Assembly (NCBI GenBank): GCA_944548615.1
Contig: OX155952.1
Location: forward strand, 35,475,788 to 35,539,787
Source of the DNA: Micropterix aruncella
Lineage: Eukaryota; Arthropoda; Insecta; Lepidoptera; Micropterigidae
DNA length: 64,000 bases
Direction of reading: 5' to 3'
Of this stretch, positions 1-11,083 are shown piece after piece. Each line of letters starts with the position of its first letter. The stretch's first letter is position 1. Made by a program: the position numbers and the translations under genes. Under the pieces are notes generated by a model that saw nothing but the letters and a program-made list of their open reading frames with translations, was not told where the DNA came from and searched no databases.

Positions 1-25
1 TTGCTTGCGGACGCAGACGTATTAC

Positions 26-741
26 CAGCCGTACTCACAGACCACACTGAAGGGGTCCCTCATCTCAAGTGTGCCCTAGCTTGGCTGATTGATTCGGAAA
101 CCATACATAAGTAGCCACTCAAATAGGCCACTCAAGTGTGCCCTTAGGGAGACATATTCCATATATTTTGTATCCATAGACAATATTTGAGTATCGAGAG
201 AGAGGAAAAAGTGCGGGTTTCCGCTATCTCCTAATTGTTTTTTGTGAATTTAATCCACGATATCGTTTACAATATGGCTTAAATTGATTTAGTCGGTTTT
301 ATAAAGTTGTATGGTAAAGATGAAAGACGATCCACGCTATTATTACATGTATCATGCTATTATTACGCTATTATTACATGTCACAACAATAATGTATCTG
401 ACATCCCCGGATAATGTAAGCTTTTAATAGTCCTCTTGAATAGTCGGTCACGTGATCGGTCAAACGTCGGTCCCAGATAGCTGACGCGTGGTTTTTTGTT
501 TAACAATAGAGAACTAAAAATTTTGTTCAGATAACTAAAATTCTTTAGACCGTGTAATAGGAGTGAAACAGATTCGAAGTAGATATGAACCATTTGACTG
601 TCGGTCCTTTCAGTGCATACTCACTGAAGGGAGCACTTAAGTAACGACTAAGAATAACAATTTTGTGGGTGGTGTACTTGAGTGTCACTCGAATGAGGAT
701 TCCCTTAAGGTGTACTTAAGTATCGACTGTGAATACGGCTG
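26..741. repeat. Foldback/TIR repeat, family A, copy 1
   Basis: The two ends are imperfect inverted repeats beginning CAGCCGTA(C/T)TCACAG. Both arms carry the same motif set (CACTGAAGG, CTCAAGTG, ACTTAAG). A second copy of the left part lies at 31507-31798 and resumes at about 32849. No coding capacity is seen, so this is probably a non-autonomous DNA element; its superfamily is not recognised. Confidence 0.6.
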
Positions 742-987
742 TATGACATTCACAGACTCGCAGTTTCGTTTCCACATTTCACAACCAATACTCGTGTGAT
801 TCTAAATTGTGAACAAAAAATGGTTTTTTTGTATGCTGTCTCCTTCGGTGTACTGGTATACACATACAGGAGAAGACCTCCTGAATATCTATATTTGACT
901 ATAATTAAAAGAAATTCTTTAGTCAATTATGATATTTAATGTTACCAGTATACAGAAAAAGACGAAATTGTATAAAGGTTTATGGTA

Positions 988-1795
988 TTAGGTCCTTACG
1001 TATGTAATTGCCTCTGACAACTTTGAACTCGAATAAATTAGGTTTGAGTTGAAATTTTAAATTCAAATCAATTTTAATTTAAAGCCATCAAAATCGGTTA
1101 TTTATTTGTCTTTCTGTCGTTTGTTATTTATTTATTTATTTATAGCAATGTACATAATAAGCAACAAGCGTAACAAATTATATTTAATATCTACACTTAA
1201 ATAAAACCCACAGCAAGTTGTGTCACGCTTATAGTGAAGATCGGTCCCATGTCGCCCAACTAAGTATGAACACTTGTTCTAGGGCAGACATATTAAACAA
1301 ATACTAGTTTTAAAAGAAAACATAATCAAAAGAAAAAAAAGTAGTTTAAACAAAAAGAAAAAAAGCGAAAATGGAAAAAAAACATTGAATTAAATAAAAA
1401 TATGCATAACTATTAAATATGTAAATATATAATTATAATAAAATAAAACATATTGCTAGTATATTTTCGTGTATGTAATCATGAAAAAGTTAATAATGCG
1501 CGTCATTATGGAACGTGAGGTCCTGTGTCGCTGTTATTCTGTGGGACACAAAAGTTAACGCAAATGTGTTCTGTCAAGAACTGTAAACAATCATGAAGGG
1601 GTTCGTGGTTTTAATCAACTGATCCTGGTCAATCGCACGAGTACACACTTCACAGCAAACACACGCAAAATTGCAGGTGTTGAGACTGGAGACTCTTCGT
1701 CACCCATCGTACTCCTTAACTATCCCTTGCTTTAACAGACTTCCACTTTTTAGGAATTTTCATAACTTTACACGTGAAAAAATCAACTCCCAAGT
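988..1795 (+). pseudogene. Mariner deletion derivative, copy 1, interrupted by a LINE tail
   Basis: The left end TTAGGTCCTTACG follows a TA and matches the left end of the copy at 5888. A short start-of-transposase reading (MKKL.MRVIMERE, from about 1481) corresponds to the N-terminus of a mariner transposase I recall as common in Lepidoptera. At about 1610-1770 the sequence jumps to the region of the third catalytic Asp (readable as LRLETLRHPSYS in a shifted frame). The DNA-binding and first catalytic parts between are missing, so this is an internally deleted, inactive copy. A LINE 3' tail is inserted between its left end and the ATG. The right TIR is not seen. Confidence 0.65.
1124..1290 (-). 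mobile_element. 5'-truncated non-LTR retrotransposon 3' end (Jockey-like)
   Basis: On the minus strand this ends in an (AAAT)n tail (plus-strand TTTA repeats at 1124-1143). It contains a 3' UTR with GCGACATNGGAC and TTGGGCGACA motifs also found in plus orientation at 5425-5590. No ORF remains. The clade is inferred from the UTR and tail only. Confidence 0.45.
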
Positions 1796-1861
1796 CCCAA
1801 GTATAGTCTGTTCTTTTCCAACATGATCAAGCTGTCAACTATGATCAACATGATAAATTAC

Positions 1862-1950
1862 GCGAAAATCTATTAAAAAACCTATTAATGCAGGTCGATT
1901 TTCTTTAGTCTTAAATTTGAAAGGTTTTAAAATGTGCTTTAGAAAAAAAA
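1862..1950 (-). repeat. Dispersed repeat family D, short fragment
   Basis: CTGCAGGTCGATTTTCTTT-like sequence here recurs at 25095-25180, and in the opposite orientation at about 4240-4275. It is a fragment of the same AT-rich family as 3690-4290 and 40340-40660. No function is recognised. Confidence 0.5.
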
Positions 1951-2134
1951 ACTGTTGTCTTCAACGACATTGGAAGGCGATTGGCCGGCCGATACAGCTC
2001 GAGGAAGAGCCGAGGGCGTATATGTTACTTCTAAACGTGCTGGAGGTCATAGACGTTATTGTAAAAAAAATATAATTTTCACTTTTAGCAATTGTTATAC
2101 CCATAATTCAAACAACTAATTAAATTCTGTAAAA

Positions 2135-3025
2135 GTGTACCAATTCGCAGACGACACAACGATACTGGCTGAGCACGATGACGTAAATACTGCAAACACA
2201 ATCATGAACCAACAATTCCTACAACTATTGCGCTGGTCCCATGACAATGGCCTCGTTATCAATCATACGAAGACAAAGGTATTGTACGTCACCTCTCCCT
2301 ATACAAAAAGGGGCGAGACAGCTATTAGAGCACACTTGTATACGTGCATTCACGGTAACGGATCACATCTAAATTGCTCCTGCAATAGTCTAGAGGTTGT
2401 GAGTACACATAAATACCTGGGCTTAACACTTGACAAAAACTTTAATTGGGAAAATCACATACTTCTATTGTGTGGGAAACTCAGGTATATTTTAAAACTA
2501 TTCTTTCACCTGAAATCCGTATTACCTCATAATATTATGAAAATCATATACTTTTCACTTGTACATTCTATACTAGGATATGGCATTCAGGTATGGGGAC
2601 TTACATTTGCCACATACGTTAGGAAAGTGGAAAATATTCAAATTCGAATACTGAAACAAATGGCAACAAAAGGCTCAATACAAATTAAGCAAAATAATAA
2701 CACATAACTCTACTCCTCAATTGATCTCTTGCCTATAACTTTCTTCGTATGGTATAAGATTCTGCTTGACAACAACGAAAACGGTTCGTTACGAATACCT
2801 GCCGATCATGTACACAGAAATCGGCTACGGGAAAAGGGGTATTTGAAATATAAGAAGTAAAACAATTATTACGGCGATAGAACTCTTGAATTCATTGTTC
2901 CAAAATTATTCAATCACTTTTCTATAAAATTAGACAACTCAATCAGCAAATTTTTACTAAAGAAAACATTGAAACTTATACTACTTAGCAACCTAAATAA
3001 TGACTTACCCAGGCGAGCTAATTAA
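2135..3025 (+). pseudogene. Non-LTR retrotransposon reverse transcriptase, 5'-truncated (LINE family L1x)
   Basis: The reading opens directly at the RT catalytic motif (FADDT, about residue 5 of the remnant). It continues through the downstream palm and thumb blocks (NHTKTKVL, HKYLGLTLDKNFNWENHI, SILGYGIQVWG), which are typical of CR1/Jockey-type LINEs. An in-frame stop at 2705-2707 follows an AAT/AAC run. The same frame then continues to a C-terminus ending LPRRAN at 3025, interrupted again near 2860. Endonuclease and RT fingers are absent, so the copy is a dead 5' truncation. Rearranged pieces of the same family lie at 9172-10064. Confidence 0.85.
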
Positions 3026-3625
3026 AATAATTTTAATATTATGTATAATACAAATACTATAACGGAGAAATTAAAAACTATAATAGTATAAATTAGCATA
3101 AATATGTAAAAGCATTAGCATAACTATAACAAGTAAAAATTCTATTAGGCTAAATTAGCAATAACATCACTATGTAGAATAATTAGGGTGAACCAAGCTA
3201 ATTAAGATAAGTTAGGCTAGGTTAGGGCATAAGTATAGATATCTAGTATGAATCATTTTATTAGTGTAATCATTTGTTATTGTAATTGTAAACAAGGTAT
3301 GCGAAGATAATTAGTATAGGTTACGTTAGATTAGGAAGTAGGTATATTAATTTAGTGGAAAAGCATTTATTTACTGTAAATATTTATAAGTGTATATTCA
3401 GCTAGTTATGATAGGAGATATAGGTTAGTTAAGGTTAGGTTAGGAAGACAATACATCTACTTAACGTAAAAAGTTATAATAATTTATAAAAGTATAATAG
3501 GTAATAGATAATATAAGTCAGATATGAACACATTATTGTTAGTTACCCACTGAAAAGGCACTAGCCTTAGTGGGGAACTGTGACATGTAATTTATATCTT
3601 TTTTATGAATAAAGACTACTACAAG
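3026..3625 (+). mobile_element. 3' UTR of the LINE at 2135-3025
   Basis: An AT-rich 3' UTR with several TTAGGTTAGG-like stretches, ending near AATAAAGACTACTAC and an A-rich tail at about 3610-3631. The hairpin-forming stretch CCCACTGAAAAGGCACTAGCC...AGTGGGG lies close to the end. The part 3026-3300 is repeated in the scrambled copy at 9523-9868. The TTAGG-like runs are irregular and internal to the UTR, so I do not read them as telomeric. Confidence 0.7.
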
Positions 3626-3689
3626 AAAAAAAATGTTCTGAGACAGTAGAGCAGACTTTTCTTCTTATATTCACAGTAGTTGGTTAATT

Positions 3690-4290
3690 GATTGCTGAAA
3701 AAAAACGTGGCAGTTAAGTAAAAGGTAGCAGGACCGATTATTCCAAAATACTTTTGAAAACATTAAAACACTGTTCAACAAATATTTGAAAACATTTTAC
3801 GAGTTTTAGTTTATGTTTTATTTAAATTATTAGCATACTTTATCTTATGATTTGACTTAGGATTTGACTATCGATCACTAGGATTGGCTCGCGTGCTTCG
3901 CATCATTTTTGCTAATATGAAATAACCATGTTCAGTAAACGAATACAGTAAATCTAAATGAGGTGGAGGTTCTAAATATTCCAATTAGTTTTAGATAAAT
4001 TGTCGTACAGTGCAATATATTATTTTAAAAATACTGTTGTAGCCCTAAATTCACAAATATTTTATTATTTTTACACAATTCATTGAATTGATTAAAACGT
4101 GTTCACACCGGTTTTTTTATTTTTATGTTCATAGTGGCTTGGTAAATATTCCCTGAAAAATAACATGGCAGTTAACTGCTATACTTAAGTAAACACTAAC
4201 AAGACCTCATTTTCCAAAATACATTTGAAAACCTTATAAATCGAAAACGAAAGAAAATCGACCGCAGTTTTTCTGTCTGTTCGATCAAGT
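3690..4290 (+). repeat. Dispersed repeat family D, long copy
   Basis: An AT-rich sequence with two similar internal blocks (CTGAAAAA..AACGTGGCAGTTAA at about 3695 and 4153). Parts recur at 40340-40660 in the same orientation and at 25095-25560 and 1862-1950 inverted. The piece with GTTCAGTAAACGAATACAGTAAATCT is shared with 25500 (inverted). No ORF and no recognisable ends, so the family is unclassified. Confidence 0.5.
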
Positions 4291-4613
4291 TGGGAAAGAA
4301 CATAATATATACAGGTTGTCGCTTTTCATGTGGTCCAAACGAAACCCTATAATGCAGGGTTCTATGGGCTAACCGAAACGCCTTAATATATGCTCAGCAA
4401 AATTCATAAATTTAAAGAAAATCCAATTTTTCATGGTTTTTAAAGAATTAACAACAACTTTAAAATTTTTTTTTGTTCCTTAACTATCAATGCTGTGTTC
4501 TAGTGAGTCGTGTTTTTTTTTTATATGAACAATTAAAATACTCTACAGAATATAATATGAGTTTGAAATTTAATAATGAACAGACGGGAATCACTACGCA
4601 GAAGACAATAAAA

Positions 4614-4712
4614 TCAGTACAACTAAGTGCGAGCGAGATCAATCAATAGTTCAACTATCTCAAGGTCAACTGCTTCTACTACCTAGATCATACCTGGAAA
4701 ATGAAAGTAAGT
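4614..4712 (+). other. Exon-like segment with start codon and consensus splice donor
   Basis: TCAGT, an arthropod initiator-like sequence, starts a less AT-rich stretch. This runs to ATGAAA followed directly by GTAAGT, a consensus 5' splice site. A very short coding first exon (Met-Lys, then a phase-0 intron) is a common layout for insect secreted and cuticle proteins. No second exon is visible downstream and the segment lies inside the inverted-repeat element, so it may be chance or the element's own leader. Confidence 0.2.
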
Positions 4713-5036
4713 ATTAAAATACCCCTTTTATTTTTATTTTTTTTTTCATGAAACTCTTAACGTAGTTGAATGAAGTGTTATAAGTTAGTTATCAGTAAAG
4801 TAGAAAAGTGTTAAAGATATCAAGTTTTTTACGTGATTTAAAAAAAAATACCACAAAGTTGGAAGAAAACTATTATACAAATAGAAAATTCGTATTTTTT
4901 CCCATAAAGTATTAGAACCAAATGCCAAACTGATATTTTATTCTTCAAGGCATTTTAGTCGCTCATATCCACAAAAAACAAAAGAAATGCAATTTCCTCG
5001 AAAACTATAAATTTTGCAGAGCATACATCAGGGTAT

Positions 5037-5215
5037 GAAATCGAAGACTATCGCGTTTTTTTAATATTGTAACGACAATACAACGAATTTACCGCGTGAA
5101 GCTTGTGTTCACATTGACGTTTCAGCGATGTTGATAGCGATTTGCCCACATAGGACAACGGCGGTTGCAACATCGCCAAAACGTCAGGTGCTACGAAATT
5201 CACACAGATGTATTA
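5037..5215. repeat. Penelope-like element tails, head-to-head pair (degenerate)
   Basis: The minus-orientation tail (ATCGAAGACTATCGCG ... TTTACCGCGTGAA) is followed after a short spacer by the plus-orientation counterpart (GGACAACGGCGGTTGCAACA ... GTGCTACGAAATTCAC). The same tail forms the 3' end of the Penelope C-terminus at 62343-62749, which gives the assignment. Compare 17985-18245 and 61630-61755. Confidence 0.6.
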
Positions 5216-5424
5216 TACATATATGTGTATATTATTATATCGGTTTAAATTTCTCTTTTACATAATATGCATATTATTATTATTTGATTATTATTATTTA
5301 AACTGATTATTTAATAACTACCATTTTCGATCATTTTACGTATTACTTATTAAAAAAAAAATAAATAATTTATTTGTGATTTTGTTTTTTAAAACTTTTA
5401 TATTAATTAATTTACACTGTGTTA

Positions 5425-5590
5425 ATAGAATGTCCACCCAAGCATAAGTATTGCTTAGTTAGGCGACATCGGACAATAAAAATCTTCTTATAAGAGTTGG
5501 ATCTCCTGCTGTGGTTCAAGTAATTTAGTTTAATGTTTTAATTGTAAATTGTATTTTTTGTGAATAGCTTTATAAATAAATAAATTAAAT
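5425..5590 (+). mobile_element. LINE 3' end (Jockey-like), truncated
   Basis: The stretch GCTTAGTTAGGCGACATCGGAC, followed by an AT-rich run ending in (AAAT)n repeats at 5573-5587, matches the layout of the minus-strand copy at 1124-1290. There is no coding sequence. Confidence 0.45.
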
Positions 5591-5887
5591 CGCTGTTATC
5601 ATATTTATAATACATAGGGTTTTCGGATAGCACATAGGAGCCATCATCGATGTTGTTCGTTTGTACCACATGAAAAGGGACAACTGTATATCTCGTGGAT
5701 ATACGTCAAGAATGCACTAAGTCATAAAAGTCGTGTATAATTTTATTTACATTTATAATTTATAATTTTATTTACATTTAAATATTCGTACTACATAAAA
5801 AGGTAATTTGTTTATTTTTCAAAGTAACTTTGTGGCGAAATTAACAACAATGTGGCGTTAAAGTATCTAGTATTTTTGTATTTAATA

Positions 5888-6861
5888 TTGGGTCCTTACG
5901 TAATTGCTGTTTTTTCACACTGCCCACTTTGAACTTGTATAACTTAGGTTTCAGTTGAAATTTCAAATTCAAATAAATTTTAATTCAAGGCCATGTTATT
6001 CTTTTTTAAGAATCAGCTGTTTATTTGTCTTTTCATCGTTTGTTTTTTGCTCAAATATTGTCGTTTGTACAACCATGGTAAAGTTGAAAATTTGCATTAT
6101 TTTCAAATATGAGATCCTGTGCCGGTGTTTTCTATTACAGCTTCTTGCACTCTGGATATACAGTTACCGAAAATGTGTACTGTTGAGAACAATGATGGAT
6201 AAGCGCGTGATTAAATAACCGAGCCTGGTTAATCGCTAATCGCTACTGTTTCTGCGTGACAACGTATAACCACAGATTTCACTGCAAACGGTCGCAAAGT
6301 TGCAGGAGTTGCGGCTGGAGACTCTTGGTCACCTATCGTACTTGTCAGACATTGCTCCAATAGTTTATTTATTTTTCAGAATTTAGATAACTTTTTACAA
6401 AGGGAAAAATACTTTAAACTGTCGGTGAAAAACGCCTTTAACCTTTCGGAAGCCATTTATTCCATTCAAAATTTTCAAAGCCCTCGAAAATTTGTTTGTA
6501 GAAGGTGTGTGCAAGCATACTAATATATACCGGTGGCTTATTCAATGGCAGACTTTAATGACAGGCTTTTACCGCAGTGAAAGAAGAAATAGAGCCGATA
6601 ACTGCATTACTACGGATATAATACGGATAATATGAAAAACGCCGATCGGCGTGCGTGGCCACCCAGGGGTTAAAGCATGCATTGGTTCCTGTCCACGAGA
6701 GTTTTTACAGCAAAGGAATTAAGCAACTCCCATTAAAATTACAAATCTGCATAAATAATAGGGGTAAATATTTCTAATAATTAAATATATATTTTTCATA
6801 CAAAGTTTTTGGCGTTAACTTTCCTTTATATAATAGCAACTACATAGGTAAGGACCCAACA
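5888..6861 (+). pseudogene. Mariner deletion derivative, copy 2, both ends present
   Basis: TIRs TTGGGTCCTTAC (left) and GTAAGGACCCAA (right) bound about 970 bp. The N-terminal transposase start (MVKLKICIIFKYE, from 6075) is readable. At about 6215 the sequence jumps to the C-terminal catalytic region (LVNR, then LQELRLETLGHLSY at about 6305-6345, where an active copy has the HPPYSPDLAP block). The C-terminus SKGIKQLPLK...NNRGKYF then ends in TAA TAA near 6775. The helix-turn-helix and first two catalytic Asp are deleted, and a TTAA-flanked MITE splits the C-terminal part. It is a non-autonomous remnant whose ends could in principle have been mobilised in trans. Confidence 0.8.
6442..6669. 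mobile_element. TTAA-flanked MITE (piggyBac-like), 228 bp
   Basis: TTAA occurs on both sides (6438-6441, 6670-6673). The ends are CCTTTCGG... and ...CCAGGGG. The right end GGCCACCCAGGGG is, as I recall, a common lepidopteran MITE terminus. It interrupts the mariner reading exactly between its catalytic and C-terminal parts, so it is younger than that copy. Confidence 0.65.
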
Positions 6862-6939
6862 TATAACAATGAAGTGTTAATAAACACATAAAATAATAAA
6901 ATAATATGTTTTTCGCGCCAGATAACAAAAAGTGACCTC

Positions 6940-7160
6940 TGTGCGACGGTGCAGGTGGAGCGGCCGGTCATCGCGCCGAGCTGTCTAATCACATTAGAAC
7001 GTGGCGTGTGCATTTTGTGGCCACAATTTCACAACGATGACCTTAACGGAGCCAGAACTGAGCCATGGCTACCGCTTGCTATTGACTGCCGAGCTGAACA
7101 TTGGGAATGCTCGTGCGGATGTTTCGTCACGCGGCCGCCGCCGACGCTAATGCGCTAACA
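6940..7160. other. GC-rich segment of unknown origin
   Basis: This is locally GC-rich compared with its surroundings (GCGGCCGGTCATCGCGCCG, GCGGCCGCCGCCGACG). An open frame of 69 codons is present but resembles nothing I recognise. It could be a buried repeat or an old gene fragment. Confidence 0.2.
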
Positions 7161-7204
7161 CAACTGCGTATTTTTCTCAAACATGGAAATAAGCACTGAG
7201 ACAC

Positions 7205-7285
7205 GACTCCAACTAACTTTCTCTTTTACCCTTTACTTTACCGGCCTACCAACCGACGGGAGGTAAAGTATTGTGAAAGCGCAAA
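7205..7285 (+). repeat. Fragment of repeat family F (hairpin end)
   Basis: ACTTTACCGGCC...GGTAAAGT forms the same end hairpin as ACTTTCCCGGCC...GGGAAAGT at 45540, with a matching base change on both stem strands. Only this end is present. Confidence 0.45.
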
Positions 7286-7302
7286 AAATATTTTAGGAGA
7301 TT

Positions 7303-7460
7303 ACCCGCCCAACCTATACGAACGTAAGTGATACGTCTGCTATATTATCGCCCGAACGCAACAAACCGTGTTCCGTACGTTCAAGTAAAAAAAAAAACAA
7401 TAAAAAACCCGAAACCCACAAAGCGTACATGATACGTCAAATTGTTCCTAAGATTTTAAC
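7303..7460 (+). repeat. Arm of TTAA-type MITE family P (copy 1, degenerate)
   Basis: ACCTATACGAACGTAAGTGA ... TATATTATCGCCCGAACGCA ... CCACAAAGCGTACATGATAC matches the left half of the complete copies at 42516-42805 and 45057-45450. The outer TTAA is changed to TTAC and the other end is missing. Confidence 0.6.
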
Positions 7461-7463
7461 ATA

Positions 7464-7830
7464 CAGAATGTCCCAGAAGTCGACGTCAAGCCGGAAACGG
7501 GTGATAGGGCATGTCATACTAGTTATCAGAAAAATATGAAAAAATCTGTTACATATTTAAAAAATTCTAGGCAAAAATAAACCGAGATAATCAACTAGTA
7601 AAGATTTGTATTAACAGGAGTTAAAACACCATCACGTGTTGATTTTCTATTTTTTTTGCGTATAATTTGAAAAATATAAATCTTATTTTTTTTTACATTT
7701 TTCTGATAACTAGTATGTCCGATAAGGTCGATTCGCTAGTGGAAATCTTAATTTCCGCCCTTGTCACTTCCGCGTCGACTGCCATTTTATCACCCGTTTC
7801 CGGGTTGACGTCGACTTCTGGGACACTCTG
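7464..7830. mobile_element. Foldback MITE with TA flanks, CAGA(A/G)TG...ends (367 bp)
   Basis: The left arm (CAGAATGTCCCAGAAGTCGA...CGGAAACGGGTGATA) and right arm (TATCACCCGTTTCCGG...CGACTTCTGGGACACTCTG) are long inverted repeats. An inner pair ACTAGTTATCAGAAAAAT / ATTTTTCTGATAACTAGT is present too. TA flanks both ends. There is no coding sequence. The terminal CAGNNTG pattern resembles that of the foldback family at 29941, 60216 and 15590. Confidence 0.7.
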
Positions 7831-7964
7831 TATAGCTCAGTATACCAGACATTTGCTTCTCTTAGAACAAATTTGAAATCGAAGCGCATACGTCACGAGT
7901 CGTAATGACTGGGATATGGTCGCCAGATGTCCGCTACTCGGCCCCAAAAGTTCGAAAACGTCGC

Positions 7965-8100
7965 CAGCCTTTACCTGCGCGTAACGCTACGTTCGTCGAG
8001 ACGTACCCCTCTGCCCACATTCCTCGCACATTCTTCCCGCAATGCCCTGTAGCTCGAGAGTAAAGCTACTATTTGGTGTACTGTGCATATAGTGAGTAAT
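7965..8100 (+). repeat. Dispersed repeat family G, copy 1
   Basis: The block CTTCCCGCA(A/T)TGCC(C/T)TGTAGCTCG(A/T)GAGT is shared with 35620-35725 in the same orientation. No function is recognised. Confidence 0.45.
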
Positions 8101-8274
8101 CCAGATACTGAGAGATCTGAACTTACCACGACATGATTCAGTACGATCTAGATTAATCAAAATTCTTATGGCTCGTTTTAAGAAAAGAAAATATATTGTT
8201 TGCCCATAGTAGAGCGGTATCGACTACAACGGGCGAACCGGTCACCCTAGGTTAGTATAACGATATGTGATAAT

Positions 8275-9000
8275 AATAATAATAAATAATAATAAAACTC
8301 TTTATTCTTAAGAAAAGGCGAGCTTTTCTTTCAGCCGTGGGATAAGTGTAGAAGACTTAGAGACAAGACAATCTACTGTCTAACTCCGCCAACAAGCCCG
8401 TTAGAGGCCAACGTCTTAGGGCGAGGCACCGGGAAAAGTACCCAGCGGGCAGCCTCGCCCCCTACTTACCAGTTTTGGAAGGATATATCCGTCTGGAATT
8501 AACTAAACCTTCAGGATACGTCCGCCCTCCCGACTGGTTACGGGTCCGAAGTCGCTTACGCGGCCACTACCTGTTGTATTACAGCGGTAATTCAATTTGA
8601 ATTTATCGCGGACCTGGGCGACCTTTGCCCTCAGTACCACACGGGGTCGGGTGGGCTATAGGTCGTTTCAAGAGTGGCATGGCAACAGGTCAACATCCAC
8701 CCCCGCTACTTAGGAGACAATATATTTCTATAGTCTCCAGACTTATTCAGCAATTAGTCAGAGTGCACATCCGATTGGCGTCGCCGAACGGTGCGCAAAC
8801 CGCCCAGTAGCGCCGGGATACAATCCCACCAGGAGAAAACGGACCACCAGCCGTGAGGCCTGAGACGCGAGAACCTTAACCGGGGTAGCCTTTCGCACGC
8901 GGAGGCTTCTGAATAGGAGCTGAATCGTGAGTTGAGCCGATCCGAGAACAAAATGGATGTTATGGCCCAAGCTGCACGAAACCACTCGCTACCTCTGTTT
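8275..9000 (-). mobile_element. GC-rich LINE 3' region, R1-like, with (TAA)n tail
   Basis: On the minus strand this ends AATAAAGAGTTTTATTATTA with a (TAA)n tail. A long GC-rich sequence with broken frames lies upstream. Three further partial copies are at 10255-10820 (same strand), 14735-15115 and 47140-47520 (plus strand). They share blocks such as TCCGCGATAAATT, GCGGGGGTGG and GGCGCTACTG. The R1-like label is inferred from the tail and GC content; no RT motif is left. Confidence 0.45.
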
Positions 9001-9030
9001 GTTGTCTACAGTCGATTATCTCGGCCAGAT

Positions 9031-9125
9031 TTAACCGCCTATCCAAACGAACGTACGTGATGTGGTCGCTATATTATGGCCTGAACGCAACAAGCCTATA
9101 TCCCGTAAGTTCAAGTAAAAAAAAA
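9031..9125 (+). repeat. Arm of TTAA-type MITE family P (copy 2)
   Basis: TTTAACCGCCTATCCAAACG ... GAACGTACGTGAT ... CTATATTATGGCCTGAACGC ... GTTCAAGTA corresponds to the left arm of the family P elements. It is truncated at the A-rich stretch near 9120. Confidence 0.6.
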
Positions 9126-9145
9126 CAATTAGCTAAGGACGTAAA

Positions 9146-9171
9146 ATCAAATCAAATCAAATCAAATCAAA
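9146..9171. repeat. (AAATC)n microsatellite
   Basis: Five tandem AATCA units lie at the left border of the scrambled LINE copy. Confidence 0.85.
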
Positions 9172-10064
<893 letters not shown>

Positions 10065-10250
10065 GTTAAATTCTGTCGATGAATGCAATAACAAGACACA
10101 CACTTACATACATGTTACACGCATACATGTTATAAAATCTTTATAGTATATGTTGTAAGAGATTGTCGTAATGTCGCCCATTAAAAAATGGGCGGCCTTA
10201 TTATTATACAACATCACATCACAATAAAGATTGGAAACAAACAAACAAAC
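10065..10250 (+). mobile_element. SINE body, 5'-truncated (copy 1)
   Basis: TTCTGTCGATGAATGCAATA ... GAGATTGTCGTAATGTCGCC ... CACAATAAAGATTGGAAACA followed by an (AAAC)n tail matches the body of the tRNA-headed SINE at 37279-37548. The tRNA part is missing. It is inserted against the end of the scrambled LINE. An extra inverted block (GTCGCCCATTAAAAAATGGG) sits where the other copies have the 3' hairpin. Confidence 0.75.
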
Positions 10251-10254
10251 ATAC

Positions 10255-10820
10255 ATCACAGTCCACCGTCTAACTAAGCCAACAAGCCCGTCAAAGTCCA
10301 ACGCTTTACCGCGTGGCACTGGAAAGTGAAACCAGCGGTTCGACCTCACGCCCTCACCACCATATTTGGACATTTCTTCGTCCTCCAGTGTGGTGACAGC
10401 TTCCTCTAACTGATAGCGGTAATTCAGATTGAATTTATCGCGGATCGTGGCGCCCTTTGCCCGTCAATATCACACGGGATCGAATGGCCATCGGTCCCGG
10501 CCATCACCCCCGCTGCTTAGGAAGCGTACGTTTCAAGAGCCCCCCCCCCCGCGGTTACTCGCAAGAGTGCACAATCGTTTGACAAACGTCGCACGATGCG
10601 CAAACCCCCCGGTATCACCCGAGGCGTTCCCCCAGATTGGACAACCGATTCTACCTGTCCAGGACAAAGCCGTGACAGGGTTCACGGAGTCTTCTCCCGA
10701 CTAGTCCTTCTTCTAGCAGACTATCGAATGGGGATTGGACCGCGAGTTGAGCCGACACTAGATACAGAACAGGTCATCAGGCTCAAGCCGCACAGAACCG
10801 TTAGACATCTTCACATATAC
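10255..10820 (-). repeat. GC-rich R1-like LINE 3' region, copy 2
   Basis: TAACTAAGCCAACAAGCCCG ... GTAATTCAGATTGAATTTATCGCGGA ... ACACGGGATCGAATGG matches 8380-8700 in order and strand. It ends at a TAA-flanked MITE. Runs of C occur at about 10540. No coding function remains. Confidence 0.55.
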
Positions 10821-10825
10821 AATAA

Positions 10826-11001
10826 GGGGTCCGGCACACTGATCCGACGTACGCAACGTACGCAACGCATTATGACATCTGGCACACTTATCCTACGCAA
10901 CGTTGCGTGGGATAAGTGTGTCTGCTTCCATCTAAATTCAAGGGCCAGATGTCATCATGCGTTGCGGACGTTGCGTACGTAGGCCCAGTGTGTCGGACCC
11001 C
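10826..11001. mobile_element. TAA-flanked MITE (PIF/Harbinger-like), 176 bp
   Basis: The ends are GGGGTCCGGCACACTG and CAGTGTGTCGGACCCC, flanked on both sides by TAA (10823-10825, 11002-11004). The arms contain ACGTACGCAACG repeats. The centre is a further palindrome (ACACTTATCC-ACGCAACGTTGCGT-GGATAAGTGT). The TAA duplication and G-rich ends suggest PIF/Harbinger. Confidence 0.75.
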
Positions 11002-11083
11002 TAAGAGTGCGACTGTCGCGTACGCTGCGTGACGGTACTCGTTCGGTGTTGTGCCGGATAGTTCAATTTATATCGTCGCAACG

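Larger units (their letters stand above)
4311..5687. mobile_element. TA-flanked inverted-repeat DNA element (non-autonomous)
   Basis: The left end ACAGGTTGTCGCTTTTCATG and the reverse complement of the right end (ACAGTTGTCCCTTTTCATG) form an inverted repeat of about 33 bp with few mismatches, and TATA flanks both. The TA flanks suggest a Tc1/mariner-like mechanism. No transposase is readable inside. The interior holds a Penelope tail pair (5037-5215), a LINE 3' end (5425-5590) and a possible exon-like segment (4614-4712). Confidence 0.6.

Noticed and set aside
3220..3450. Telomeric (TTAGG)n repeats
   Set aside because: The TTAGGTTAGG-like runs are irregular and lie within a LINE 3' UTR that is repeated elsewhere.
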